From JBBITW01 sp037440525 (GTDB lineage Bacteria > Desulfobacterota > BSN033 > UBA1163): a DNA stretch of 24,606 nucleotides. The DNA lies in the NCBI GenBank assembly GCA_037440525.1, contig JBBITW010000036.1:1-24606 (forward strand). The letters run 5' to 3'. Under the pieces are notes generated by a model. It saw only the letters and a list, made by a program, of their open reading frames with translations, made no database searches and was not told the origin of the DNA. The translations under genes were made by a program, and so were the position numbers. Shown here piece after piece: positions 7,208 to 14,839 of the stretch (positions within the stretch are counted from its first letter, which is position 1; each line of letters opens with the position of its first letter).

Positions 7208-8266
7208 ATGGATAAGATTAAACAAATAATCTCAGAGATTAAATCACTTGATGAGAAGGCAATGAACGAGGCAAAAAGGAGGCAGGATAGCCTTACAAAG
7301 CCTCAGGGTTCTCTTGGACAATTGGAGTCTCTTTCAATTCAGATAGCAGGAATAAAGGGAGAGGCAAAGCCAAAAATTAGTCATAAAGTTATTTTTACAC
7401 TCGCCGCAGATCATGGTATCACAAAAGAGGGGATTAGTGCCTATCCATCGGAAGTTACCTTACAGATGGTCTATAACTTCCTTCGTGGAGGCGCAGGAAT
7501 AAATGTCCTTGCAAGGCTCGTGGGGGCGAGGGTTGTTATAGCAGATCTTGGAGTCTCATCTATAATCGAAAGGCATCCACATCTTAAAGATAAAAAGATT
7601 GCAATGGGAACAAAGAACATGATTGAGGGGCCAGCCATGAACCGTGATGAAGCTATTCTTTCAATAGAGGCAGGTATTGAACTGGTGGAGGAAGAATTAT
7701 CAAAAGGAATCGATATCATGGGAACAGGCGATATGGGGATAGGAAATACCACTTCATCGAGTGCAATAACAGCCTCTATAACAGGTAAAGATGTCTCCCT
7801 TGTAACAGGAAGGGGAACAGGTCTTGACGATGAAGGATGGAGGCGAAAGGTAAATTTAATCAAGAAGGCATTGGAAATAAACCGACCTAATTTAGAGGAT
7901 CCGATTGATGTCTTATCCAAGGTAGGTGGATTTGAGATCGGGGGAATCACAGGTTTGATTCTCGCAGGTGCAAGATATCGTATCCCTGTTGTAATTGATG
8001 GCTTTATCTCAGGAGCCTCGGCATTGATTGCAACATCTATTTCACCTAAGGTTAAACAATATCTAATTGCATCTCATCAATCAGCCGAGCAGGGACATAA
8101 AATTATATTACAGCATCTTGGTCTAAAACCTCTGCTCAATCTTGATCTCCGTCTTGGAGAGGGCACCGGTGCTGCACTCGGGATATTCCTCGCAGAGGCA
8201 AGCCTCAGGATTCTCGATGAAATGGCAACATTTTCGGAGGCAGGTGTCTCTCAAAGGAGCATTTAA
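7208..8266 (+). CDS. cobT: Nicotinate-nucleotide--dimethylbenzimidazole phosphoribosyltransferase
   Basis: CobT activates the lower-ligand base (usually 5,6-dimethylbenzimidazole) with nicotinate mononucleotide to form alpha-ribazole phosphate, the substrate used by CobS. The 352-residue length is typical. LTKPQGSLGQLE (about 29-40) is the usual N-terminal motif. FTLAADHGI, the GTGDMGIGNTTSS stretch and the C-terminal RLGEGTGAALG are also characteristic; Glu318 in the last motif corresponds to the catalytic base. I prefer the ATG at 7208 to the GTG three bases upstream because AAGGAG (7196-7201) then has a 6-base spacer. It is separated from cobS by about 260 bp of repeats, so co-transcription is likely but not certain. 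The actual lower ligand cannot be read from the sequence. Confidence 0.95.
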   Translation: MDKIKQIISEIKSLDEKAMNEAKRRQDSLTKPQGSLGQLESLSIQIAGIKGEAKPKISHKVIFTLAADHGITKEGISAYPSEVTLQMVYNFLRGGAGINVLARLVGARVVIADLGVSSIIERHPHLKDKKIAMGTKNMIEGPAMNRDEAILSIEAGIELVEEELSKGIDIMGTGDMGIGNTTSSSAITASITGKDVSLVTGRGTGLDDEGWRRKVNLIKKALEINRPNLEDPIDVLSKVGGFEIGGITGLILAGARYRIPVVIDGFISGASALIATSISPKVKQYLIASHQSAEQGHKIILQHLGLKPLLNLDLRLGEGTGAALGIFLAEASLRILDEMATFSEAGVSQRSI

Positions 8267-8345
8267 ATCCATTTCTCATAAATCCCTTCCAGATCATTAG
8301 ATTCACTGCTTCAGTGACGAATTACAAAAAGTATGATTTTGGGAT

Positions 8346-8374
8346 TTACATATTAAAAATTTTTCTGTTAGAAT
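8346..8374 (+). promoter_or_regulatory. Sigma-70-type promoter upstream of the SDR-Rsb-Mla gene cluster
   Basis: TTACAT (8346-8351), a 17-bp spacer and TAGAAT (8369-8374) predict a transcript start near 8381, some 34 bases before the SDR start codon. It is the best promoter match between cobT and the end of the Mla genes. Confidence 0.55.
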
Positions 8375-8414
8375 AGTTTAACAAGTTAAATTCCAACAGG
8401 AAAGGACGAGGGAG

Positions 8415-9272
8415 ATGGAAAAGAGAGCCGTTAAGGCCCTGGTTACAGGGGCAAGTAGTGGAATAGGTCGAGAGATAGCAATAAGGCTTGCGAGAGAAGG
8501 TTTCTATGTTATTGCATCTGCCCGAAGGGAGGAACGTCTAAAAGAACTCTCTCAAAATAACCCAAATATCATTCCAAGACCAGTTGATTTATTAGATTCT
8601 AAGGAAGTTGAGGATTTCTGCAGAGAGATTTCAGATCTTTCAGAACCATTTTCAGTATTGATAAACAATGCTGGATTTGCTATAAGAGGAGCTATTGAGG
8701 ATGTATCCATCGATTCTGTGAAAAAGATGTTTGAGGTGAATCTATTTGCCCTGATCAGGTTAACTCAGGCCTGTCTTCCCGGGATGAGAAGGTTGAGGAG
8801 AGGAACAATAGTAAATATAAGCTCCATGGTAGGGAAATTCCCTTTCCCCATGGGTGGAATCTATTCTGCTACAAAGCATGCTCTTGAGGCAATAAGTGAT
8901 ACACTTCGCATGGAGGTCAGGCCTTTTGGAATACGTGTAATAACAATAAGACCCGGGGTTATTGCAACAGAATTTAATGAAAGGGCAAATCAATTAACTG
9001 GAGATATTCTTGAAAGAACTGACCCTGATTACAAACCTATCTATCAAGCCTATGGGGAGGCAATGAAGAGATTCTTTTCAAATGTCATAATCCCGGGTCC
9101 TGAACTGATTGCAAATCTCGTTATGAAGGCCATCCTTTCTGATGAACCAAAGATCTCCTACACCGGAGGTCCATTTATAGATGAACTCCTTTCTAAGAGA
9201 TTCAATCTCGACGAGGATGCCTTTTATCAATTCTGGAGTGAGAAGACAGGCCTTAGAGATTTGAAGCTATAA
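8415..9272 (+). CDS. Short-chain dehydrogenase/reductase (SDR family)
   Basis: A classical SDR oxidoreductase of 285 residues with a Rossmann NAD(P) fold. TGASSGIG (11-18) binds the cofactor, NNAG is at 84-87, and the catalytic set is Asn109, Ser136 or 137, Tyr150 and Lys154 in YSATKHALE. ARREER after the second strand (about 36-41) suggests NADP preference. The start ATG has GGACGAGGGAG just upstream. The substrate is unknown; the family covers sugar, lipid and steroid-like alcohols. It is the first gene after a promoter and is 69 bp ahead of the Rsb/Mla genes, so it may share their transcript, but a functional link to lipid transport is only inferred. Confidence 0.9.
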   Translation: MEKRAVKALVTGASSGIGREIAIRLAREGFYVIASARREERLKELSQNNPNIIPRPVDLLDSKEVEDFCREISDLSEPFSVLINNAGFAIRGAIEDVSIDSVKKMFEVNLFALIRLTQACLPGMRRLRRGTIVNISSMVGKFPFPMGGIYSATKHALEAISDTLRMEVRPFGIRVITIRPGVIATEFNERANQLTGDILERTDPDYKPIYQAYGEAMKRFFSNVIIPGPELIANLVMKAILSDEPKISYTGGPFIDELLSKRFNLDEDAFYQFWSEKTGLRDLKL

Positions 9273-9281
9273 ACTGCGGGG

Positions 9282-9300
9282 GAATTTAATTTTTAAATTC
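9282..9300. repeat. Perfect AT-rich hairpin between the SDR and phosphatase genes
   Basis: GAATTTAA (9282-9289) and TTAAATTC (9293-9300) form a perfect 8-bp stem with a TTT loop. No T-run follows, so it is a poor terminator. It might be an operator or simply AT-rich chance. Confidence 0.4.
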
Positions 9301-9341
9301 TCTTGGAAAAATCTTAAAAATTTGTTATCAAGACAATAATC

Positions 9342-10649
9342 ATGAAGAAATCTTCCTCTCAAAATAAGAAGGATGATCTCCAGAAGATCGAAAAAAAGGT
9401 TGTTGCCCTGCGGGCACTCATCGAGGTCTCAGCCATTATCTCCTCTACACTCGACTTTAACAAGCTCATAAGACTTGTAATGGAGAAGGCAAAAGGCTTT
9501 ATGAACGCAGAGGCCTGCTCCATCCTCCTTTATAATAAAGAGAAAAAAAGGCTCGAGTTTGATCTGGCCCTATCACGGGATGATACGATCTCCGATCTGC
9601 TGAAAAACAAGGTGACCCTTGAAATTGGCCAGGGGATTGCCGGTTGGGTAGCAAAGTACCAGAAACCACTTCTCATAAAGGATGCCAGAAAGGATAGTCG
9701 ATTCTATGCAGGAGTTGACCGATTGACAAAGTTTACAACAAGGAGCCTGATTGCAGTCCCCCTGCTTGGTAGAACAGGTCTTATAGGTGTAGCAGAGATC
9801 CTGAATCCAAAGAGAAAGGAATTTTTTGACGAGGACGACCTCGAGATATTTCAAACCCTTTGCAGACAGGTGGCCATTGCTATAGAAAATGCCCGTTTCC
9901 ACAAGGAATCAATAGAAAAGGAGAGGCTTAAACATGAACTCGAAATTGCTTCAATCATACAGAAGAGCTTTCTACCAAAGTCCCCTGTATTTAAAAGAGG
10001 GCCGCTGAGTTTATCTGCATTGAATATCTCTGCCGAAAAGGTGGGAGGAGATCTCTATGATTTTATTGAACTTGATAACGAAAGGATAGGTATCTTCATT
10101 GGAGATGTTTCAGGCAAAGGAATCTCGGCCTCCCTCTATATGGCAAAGGTAATAAGTGATTTCAGATATATAGCACCTCAGAGCAAGTCTCCTGAGATGG
10201 CACTCAACAGATTGAACACCATTCTCTCCCAGGCTCCAAGAGGCATGTTCCTCACAGGCATTTATGGAATGGTAGATATATCGCCTGGAACAATCTTTCT
10301 CTCCTCTGCAGGGCATCCGCCTTTCTTATGGTTAACCGGGGATGAGGTGAAGGTGATGGAGATTTCATCAGGTCCTCCTCTGGGGATATTGCCTGTAGAT
10401 TATCGTTCTATTAAAATCTCTCTTAAAAAAGGAGATAGATTTCTTTTTTTGACAGATGGAGTTTTTGAGTCAAAGAATAAAAAGGGCGAAAGGATTGGTT
10501 TTGATAAGATAGTTCGGTTTGTAAAAAGGCACATGAAGGAAGACTCTCTCCTCCAGCATATAATCAATTACACAGATTCCTTCTCAAAGGGGATCCCGAA
10601 GGCAGACGATCTTACTGTCGTGGAATTGAGATGGGAAAAGGCCAGATGA
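9342..10649 (+). CDS. GAF-domain PP2C-type (RsbU/SpoIIE) serine phosphatase
   Basis: A 435-residue signalling phosphatase. A GAF sensor domain occupies about residues 25-185 (GQGIAGWVAKYQKPLLIKDA and RSLIAVPLLG are typical). A coiled linker with the HELEIASIIQKSFLP motif (199-212) leads into a PP2C SpoIIE domain (about 222-430). Metal-binding acidic motifs are complete: GGDLYD (235-240), GDVSGKG (254-260), LTDGV (370-374) and ADDLT (421-425). Such enzymes dephosphorylate STAS-domain antagonists in partner-switching systems. The STAS gene two positions downstream is the obvious substrate. It has no transmembrane segment, so it is cytosolic; the GAF ligand is unknown. The ribosome site is weak. 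It ends one base before the kinase gene. Confidence 0.92.
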   Translation: MKKSSSQNKKDDLQKIEKKVVALRALIEVSAIISSTLDFNKLIRLVMEKAKGFMNAEACSILLYNKEKKRLEFDLALSRDDTISDLLKNKVTLEIGQGIAGWVAKYQKPLLIKDARKDSRFYAGVDRLTKFTTRSLIAVPLLGRTGLIGVAEILNPKRKEFFDEDDLEIFQTLCRQVAIAIENARFHKESIEKERLKHELEIASIIQKSFLPKSPVFKRGPLSLSALNISAEKVGGDLYDFIELDNERIGIFIGDVSGKGISASLYMAKVISDFRYIAPQSKSPEMALNRLNTILSQAPRGMFLTGIYGMVDISPGTIFLSSAGHPPFLWLTGDEVKVMEISSGPPLGILPVDYRSIKISLKKGDRFLFLTDGVFESKNKKGERIGFDKIVRFVKRHMKEDSLLQHIINYTDSFSKGIPKADDLTVVELRWEKAR

Positions 10650-10650
10650 G

Positions 10651-11058
10651 ATGAAGGACTTATTTGTGATAAAGACCCTTTCCGATCCAAAATATCTTTC
10701 TATAGTAAGGGCAGTTTCAGCCAAGATGGGTGAGCTTTCAGGTCTTGGGGAGGAAGCCATAGATGATGTAAGGATTGCTATTGATGAGGCATGCTCAAAT
10801 GTAATCAAGCATGCATATGGAGGAGATACCTCCCGAACCATCCTTATTCGGTTCCGTAAGTCTCAAAAGGGGTTTGAAGTATGGATAGAGGATGAGGGGA
10901 AAAAGGTCGAGCCTGAATCTATAGAAGGACGAGATCTCGATGATATCAGGCCAGGAGGTCTGGGGGTCCATCTGATTAAGAGGGCCTTTGACATATTTGC
11001 CTTCGATCAGCGAAAAAAGAAGGGTAATCGCCTAAGGCTTGTAAGATTTATGAGGTGA
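10651..11058 (+). CDS. RsbW-type anti-sigma/serine kinase (GHKL ATPase)
   Basis: A 135-residue single-domain GHKL ATPase of the RsbW/SpoIIAB family. The N-box is IDEACSNVIKHAYGG (Glu46, Asn50, His54), the G1 box is EDEGKK (80-85), and PGGLGVHLIK (101-110) is the ATP-lid glycine motif. In known systems this protein binds either a sigma factor or an unphosphorylated STAS antagonist, and phosphorylates the latter on Ser. No sigma factor gene lies nearby, so the client may be encoded elsewhere or may not be a sigma factor. It is 1 bp after the phosphatase gene and 3 bp before the STAS gene, indicating a single transcript. Confidence 0.9.
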   Translation: MKDLFVIKTLSDPKYLSIVRAVSAKMGELSGLGEEAIDDVRIAIDEACSNVIKHAYGGDTSRTILIRFRKSQKGFEVWIEDEGKKVEPESIEGRDLDDIRPGGLGVHLIKRAFDIFAFDQRKKKGNRLRLVRFMR

Positions 11059-11061
11059 GAT

Positions 11062-11391
11062 GTGAAGATTGAAACCAGAGATTATAAGGGAAATAAGTTG
11101 ATGGTTCTTTCAGGAGAAATCGATCTTTATAGCTCTCCTGTTCTGAGGGAAGAGATGATGGCCCTTATCAATAAAAAGATAGCTTCACTCTTTGTAGATC
11201 TCAATAAGGTCTCTTATATTGATAGTTCAGGGATTGCAACCTTTGTCGAAACTCTAAAGCATATGATGTCATATGGTGGAAGATTAAAATTGATAGGTCT
11301 TCTTGAAAGTGTTAAAGAGATATTCAGATTTTCAAAATTAGACAGGGTATTTGAAATATATGGAAGTCTTGAAGACGCCATCAATAATTGA
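11062..11391 (+). CDS. STAS-domain protein (RsbV-like antagonist and/or MlaB-like subunit)
   Basis: A 109-residue stand-alone STAS domain. LSGEIDLYSSPVLRE (16-30) and VDLNKVSYIDSSGIATFVE (45-63) are the family hallmarks. Ser55/Ser56 in DSSG lie at the site phosphorylated in RsbV and SpoIIAA. Two roles compete. With the kinase and phosphatase just upstream it looks like the partner-switch antagonist. Its gene also overlaps the MlaE permease gene, and MlaB of the E. coli Mla complex is itself a small STAS protein bound to the MlaF ATPase. The sequence cannot tell these apart, and one protein could do both. The start is a GTG 3 bp after the kinase stop; the reading frame allows no better ATG. 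Confidence 0.9.
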   Translation: MKIETRDYKGNKLMVLSGEIDLYSSPVLREEMMALINKKIASLFVDLNKVSYIDSSGIATFVETLKHMMSYGGRLKLIGLLESVKEIFRFSKLDRVFEIYGSLEDAINN

Positions 11392-12181
11392 AAACCTTTT
11401 GGGCCTGGTTGGAAGAAAAACCATTTCCCGAATTAAAGATATACACGATGCCTCGAGGCTCATAAATGAAATCTTCTACTGGACGGTCATCTCTCCAATA
11501 AAAGGTAAGAGGATAAGATTTCGTGCAAGTATATCTGAAATGGTTAAGACAGGATATAACTCTATTCCCATCGTTGCAATTATCTCATTCTTTGTAGGGG
11601 TGATCCTTGCACTCCAGTCAGCCTATCAACTCAGAAGATTTGGGGCATTGATCTATGTAGCCAACCTTGTGGGTGTATCTATCACACGAGAATTGGGGCC
11701 AATTCTCACTGCGATAATCGTGGCAGGAAGAAGTGGCTCTGCATTTGCAGCAGAGATAGGCTCTATGAAGGCAGCAGAAGAGGTTGATGCACTGGTGAGC
11801 ATGGGGATTAATCCTGTAAGGTTTCTTGTAGTACCGAAACTTATTGCCCTGATGGTGATGCTTCCTTCGCTGACAATCCTTGCTGATGCAATAGGTATAT
11901 TTGGGGGCTTTTTACTCTCTATTACAGCACTCGGGATACATCCTTATAACTATTTTCAGCAGACGATCAATGCCCTCCTGATTAAAGATATCCTTACAGG
12001 TCTTACAAAGGCATGGGCATTTGGTATTGTTATTACAGTGGTTGGTTCTTATGAAGGATTTAAGGTAGAGGGAGGTGCTGAGGAGGTGGGAAGGAGAACT
12101 ACTGCATCGGTTGTCTCCTCAATATTTTTAGTCATAGTATTCGACCTCTTCTTTACAACCCTCTTTTACTATTTTACCTGA
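11360..12181 (+). CDS. mlaE: MlaE-family lipid ABC transporter permease
   Basis: An inner membrane permease of the Mla/MCE phospholipid transport system, about 273 residues with several membrane segments. The motif ITRELGPILTAIIVAGRSGSA, read in two parts as ELGPILTAI and VAGRSGSAFAAE, and GSMKAAEEVDAL mark the MlaE family and its ATPase-coupling loop. IPIVAIISFFVGVILALQ is the first clear membrane helix. The gene overlaps the STAS gene. Possible starts are TTG 11351, ATG 11360 and TTG 11369; ATG 11360 is chosen for its codon, giving a 32-base overlap. It is followed 1 bp later by the ATPase gene. Confidence 0.93.
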   Translation: MEVLKTPSIIENLLGLVGRKTISRIKDIHDASRLINEIFYWTVISPIKGKRIRFRASISEMVKTGYNSIPIVAIISFFVGVILALQSAYQLRRFGALIYVANLVGVSITRELGPILTAIIVAGRSGSAFAAEIGSMKAAEEVDALVSMGINPVRFLVVPKLIALMVMLPSLTILADAIGIFGGFLLSITALGIHPYNYFQQTINALLIKDILTGLTKAWAFGIVITVVGSYEGFKVEGGAEEVGRRTTASVVSSIFLVIVFDLFFTTLFYYFT

Positions 12182-12182
12182 T

Positions 12183-12968
12183 ATGGATTACGCCATTGAG
12201 GTTAAAGACTTAGTCTGTTTTTATGGGGAAAGGGAGATCCTTAAAGGCATTTCCTTCTCAATTCCGAGGGGAAAGGTAACAGTCATCCTCGGAGGAAGTG
12301 GCTGTGGAAAGAGCACGCTACTAAAACATCTCATCAGACTTCTAATCCCTGCAAGGGGAAGTATCCTCATCAATGGAAGGGATATCACAAGGATGAAAGA
12401 GGAGGAGCTTAATGAAGTCAGAAAGAAGATGGGTGTCTTATTCCAGGGTTCAGCACTTCTTAACTCCATCACTGTTGCCGATAATGTAGCACTCCCTCTT
12501 AGGGAGCATACCCGTTTGAAGGAATCGACAATAAAGATAATGGTCCGTATGAAACTCGATCTGGTTGGCCTCTCAGGGTTTGACAATTTCTATCCCTCTC
12601 AACTTTCAGGAGGTATGAAGAAGAGGGCAGCACTTGCGAGGGCTATGGCACTTGATCCGGAGATACTCTTCTTTGATGAACCCTCTGCAGGTCTTGACCC
12701 TGTAACAGCCGCAGGTCTGGATCAACTGATACTGAAACTGAACCAGGTCTTCAGGATGACAATTGTTGTTGTAACACACGAATTGGCAAGTGTATTCACA
12801 ATTGCTGACCATGTTGTGATGCTCGATTTCGGTGAGGTAATCTTTTCAGGAACTCTCGATGCTCTCAGAAGTTCGGAGCACCCACGCATAAGGATGTTTC
12901 TTGAAAGAAGGCCAGAAAAGGAGGCCTATTCGCCAGAGGATTATTTCAGGATTATTGCAGGCGAATGA
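12183..12968 (+). CDS. mlaF: MlaF-family lipid ABC transporter ATP-binding protein
   Basis: The cytosolic ATPase of the transporter, 261 residues. Walker A GGSGCGKST is at 37-45, the Q-loop at LFQGS (86-90), the signature LSGGM at 141-145 and Walker B ILFFDEP at 161-167 with catalytic Glu166. The switch His199 is in VTHE. GLDPVTAAGLDQ after Walker B is typical of the MlaF/Ttg2A group. It starts 1 bp after the permease stop and overlaps the MlaD gene by 4 bp (ATGA), so the subunits are translationally coupled. If the STAS protein upstream acts as MlaB it would bind this subunit. Confidence 0.95.
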   Translation: MDYAIEVKDLVCFYGEREILKGISFSIPRGKVTVILGGSGCGKSTLLKHLIRLLIPARGSILINGRDITRMKEEELNEVRKKMGVLFQGSALLNSITVADNVALPLREHTRLKESTIKIMVRMKLDLVGLSGFDNFYPSQLSGGMKKRAALARAMALDPEILFFDEPSAGLDPVTAAGLDQLILKLNQVFRMTIVVVTHELASVFTIADHVVMLDFGEVIFSGTLDALRSSEHPRIRMFLERRPEKEAYSPEDYFRIIAGE

Positions 12969-14035
12969 AAGGAGGAAACTTGTCTCTAAGAGAAGAAGTT
13001 AAGGCTGGGCTCATTATTTTGATATCATTAATTTTACTCAGTGGCTTTATCATCTTGATAGGCGGAAGTCAGTTTTTTGAAAAGCTCGATAGATATTATG
13101 TTAAGGTAATGAATGCTGCTGGGCTTGAAGTAGGGGCACAGGTCAAACTCGGTGGTGTCAGGGTTGGAAGGGTGCTGAGTATAACTCCTCCAGATGGCCC
13201 TGGAAAACCAATCACAATAGAGATTGGTATAACCCGCGGAACAACTCTTTATCAGGGGACAAAGGCATCCATAACTCAGGTTGGTTTTGTTGGGGATATC
13301 TACCTTCTGCTCTCTGTCGATAAGACAACAGATTTACCGATTAAGGTAGGGGAGACAATTCCTTCAGAAGAACAGATTCAATTTGGAAGAATGATGGCGA
13401 GGATGGAAGATCTCTCCAGGGCAATTGAAAACCTTATAAGTGATGTGAACAAGCTCTTCAGCCAGAAGAACATTGGGGGAATAGAAAAGGTGATTGAAAA
13501 TACAAATAAGACGATAGTATCTGCCTCATCCAATCTGAATCAGATTGTCAATGCACTAAAGGGCACCACTGATAAGCTTGAATCAGTCCTGAACGAGATT
13601 GGAGTACTGGTAAGCGAGAACAAGGTAGAGGTCTCTCTAATGGTGAGGAGGGCAAGAGAGACGGTTGAGAAGGTGAAAGAGACGGTTGAAAAAGCAGGAT
13701 TGGAGATAGAAAAGGCCGGAGGAGAGATAAGAAAGGTAGGATCGGGGATAGAGAAGGCTGAGGGGATGATAAAGGCATTTGAAGATACAGCAAGGTCAAT
13801 AAACAGGGCATCTCAATCTGCAAACAGTGCTATACAATCCGCTGACAAAACAATTAAGTCATTTGACAATACCATGAAAACTGTTCGTAAGACCATTGAC
13901 CTGCAATCACAGAACCTCGATCATCTGCTCAATATGTTGACACAAACAACTGAGGATTTGCAGGAGCTTCTGCAGGAGATAAAGGCAAGACCCTGGGGCC
14001 TCCTTTACAGACAGGGCAGAGGCAAGGAGGAATGA
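12965..14035 (+). CDS. mlaD: MlaD-family MCE-domain substrate-binding protein with long helical tail
   Basis: A membrane-anchored periplasmic MCE protein of 356 residues that carries lipid between membranes. A single N-terminal membrane segment is at about 13-33. The MCE domain covers about 43-120, with YYVKVMNAAGLEVGAQVKLG, split as YYVKVMNAAG and GAQVKLGGVRVG, and a GFVGDIYL ending. After PSEEQ (133-137) comes a region of about 200 residues that is predicted helical and heptad-like, rich in Glu, Lys and Ala with repeats such as ETVEKVKETVEKAG and AGGEIRKVGSGIEKAEG. E. coli MlaD is only about 180 residues and lacks this tail; tails like this in other MCE proteins form needle-like or tube-like extensions. 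No Cys lipobox. Confidence 0.92.
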   Translation: MKGGNLSLREEVKAGLIILISLILLSGFIILIGGSQFFEKLDRYYVKVMNAAGLEVGAQVKLGGVRVGRVLSITPPDGPGKPITIEIGITRGTTLYQGTKASITQVGFVGDIYLLLSVDKTTDLPIKVGETIPSEEQIQFGRMMARMEDLSRAIENLISDVNKLFSQKNIGGIEKVIENTNKTIVSASSNLNQIVNALKGTTDKLESVLNEIGVLVSENKVEVSLMVRRARETVEKVKETVEKAGLEIEKAGGEIRKVGSGIEKAEGMIKAFEDTARSINRASQSANSAIQSADKTIKSFDNTMKTVRKTIDLQSQNLDHLLNMLTQTTEDLQELLQEIKARPWGLLYRQGRGKEE

Positions 14036-14036
14036 G

Positions 14037-14627
14037 ATGAAAAAATGGTTTTTACTATTTTCAACAATCCTATTTATCTTTTCGTGTTCCATGCCAGAGA
14101 CAAAGATCTACAGCCTTTATACTCCCGTAGAAAGAATGAGCCCGGAGAATATAAAGGTTGATTCTCCTGTATCTATAATTGTTCATTCTCCCCGCTATTT
14201 AAGTCAGCCCTATATCATTTACAGGAAGTCACCTTATGAGCTTGAGATATCGAGGTATTCAAAATGGGATGTTCCACCTGATGAGAGGATTCGTGAATTA
14301 TTTAAAGAGACCCTCACTTCAAAGGGAATCTTTAAAGGTGTTAGAACATCAAGCAGAATCTTAGAGGGTTTTTACAACTTAAAGATAGATCTTAAAAAGT
14401 TTGAAAGATCAGAGGAAGGAAATAATTTCTTTGCCGATCTTCTATTTGAGACAACACTTATCTCACCCGATGGTAAGGAGATTCTTAGAGAGACTATATC
14501 CAAAAGATTCAAACTTGATGATCGGACATTTCTAAGTCTTGCCAAAGGTCTTAGCCTCTGTCTCGATGAGGCCGTGAAAGAGGTAATGAGCAATTTAATG
14601 AAATCTCTCAGAATATCTTCTAATTAA
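14037..14627 (+). CDS. ABC-type transport auxiliary lipoprotein (PqiC/YmbA-like)
   Basis: A 196-residue lipoprotein. The N-terminal hydrophobic stretch ends in a lipobox-like FIFSC with the lipidated Cys at residue 17, followed by SMPETKIYSLYTP. The KxYSLxxP start and the later ILEGFYNLKIDLKKFERSE pattern recall the PqiC/YmbA transport-auxiliary family. PqiC-type lipoproteins sit on the periplasmic face of the outer membrane and cap MCE assemblies, which fits its place as last gene of the Mla cluster. It starts 1 bp after the MlaD stop, with AAGGAGG at 14024-14030. No clear terminator follows. Confidence 0.8.
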   Translation: MKKWFLLFSTILFIFSCSMPETKIYSLYTPVERMSPENIKVDSPVSIIVHSPRYLSQPYIIYRKSPYELEISRYSKWDVPPDERIRELFKETLTSKGIFKGVRTSSRILEGFYNLKIDLKKFERSEEGNNFFADLLFETTLISPDGKEILRETISKRFKLDDRTFLSLAKGLSLCLDEAVKEVMSNLMKSLRISSN

Positions 14628-14839
14628 CCATTCTATTAATTTGTTACTGGGGCACACAAAAGTTGTGTGGCAATACGAGTTAGTCGACATTATAAGAGGA
14701 CAGAGCAGAAAGATCCAAATCAATGCAATATCTCTTATGGCCACAATTTTACCCTTAAAGAAATTAGCACACTGTGGGGGTAGAGGTTTCCCCCCACCAG
14801 GAGGAGGGTTAAAATAGATTAGCAAAATGAGGAGGTTCT
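14628..14839. other. Intergenic region with a small hairpin, no gene supported
   Basis: CACACAA (14653-14659) and TTGTGTG (14663-14669) form a perfect 7-bp stem with a three-base loop; no T-run follows, so it is not a convincing terminator. A G-tract and a C-tract (about 14775-14797) could also pair. GAGGAGG at 14829-14835 is the ribosome site of the next gene. A minus-strand reading frame here shows no family features. Confidence 0.5.

Noticed and set aside
8303..8317. Hairpin TCACTG-CTT-CAGTGA after cobT as a terminator
   Set aside because: The stem is only 6 bp and is followed by CGAATTAC rather than a T-run.
11351..11371. Alternative TTG starts for mlaE (11351 and 11369)
   Set aside because: Both are possible, but ATG at 11360 is the better codon and the spacing of upstream purines does not favour either TTG clearly.
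13548..13823. Pro/Ser/Leu-rich minus-strand frame inside mlaD
   Set aside because: It is the mirror of the repetitive Glu/Lys/Ala heptads of the MlaD tail; the plus-strand gene explains the bias.
14595..14825. Minus-strand reading frame of 76 residues between the Mla lipoprotein and the TumE-like pair
   Set aside because: It overlaps the real lipoprotein gene end, has a Pro/Gly-rich start derived from C- and G-tracts, and shows no domain, ribosome site or partner.
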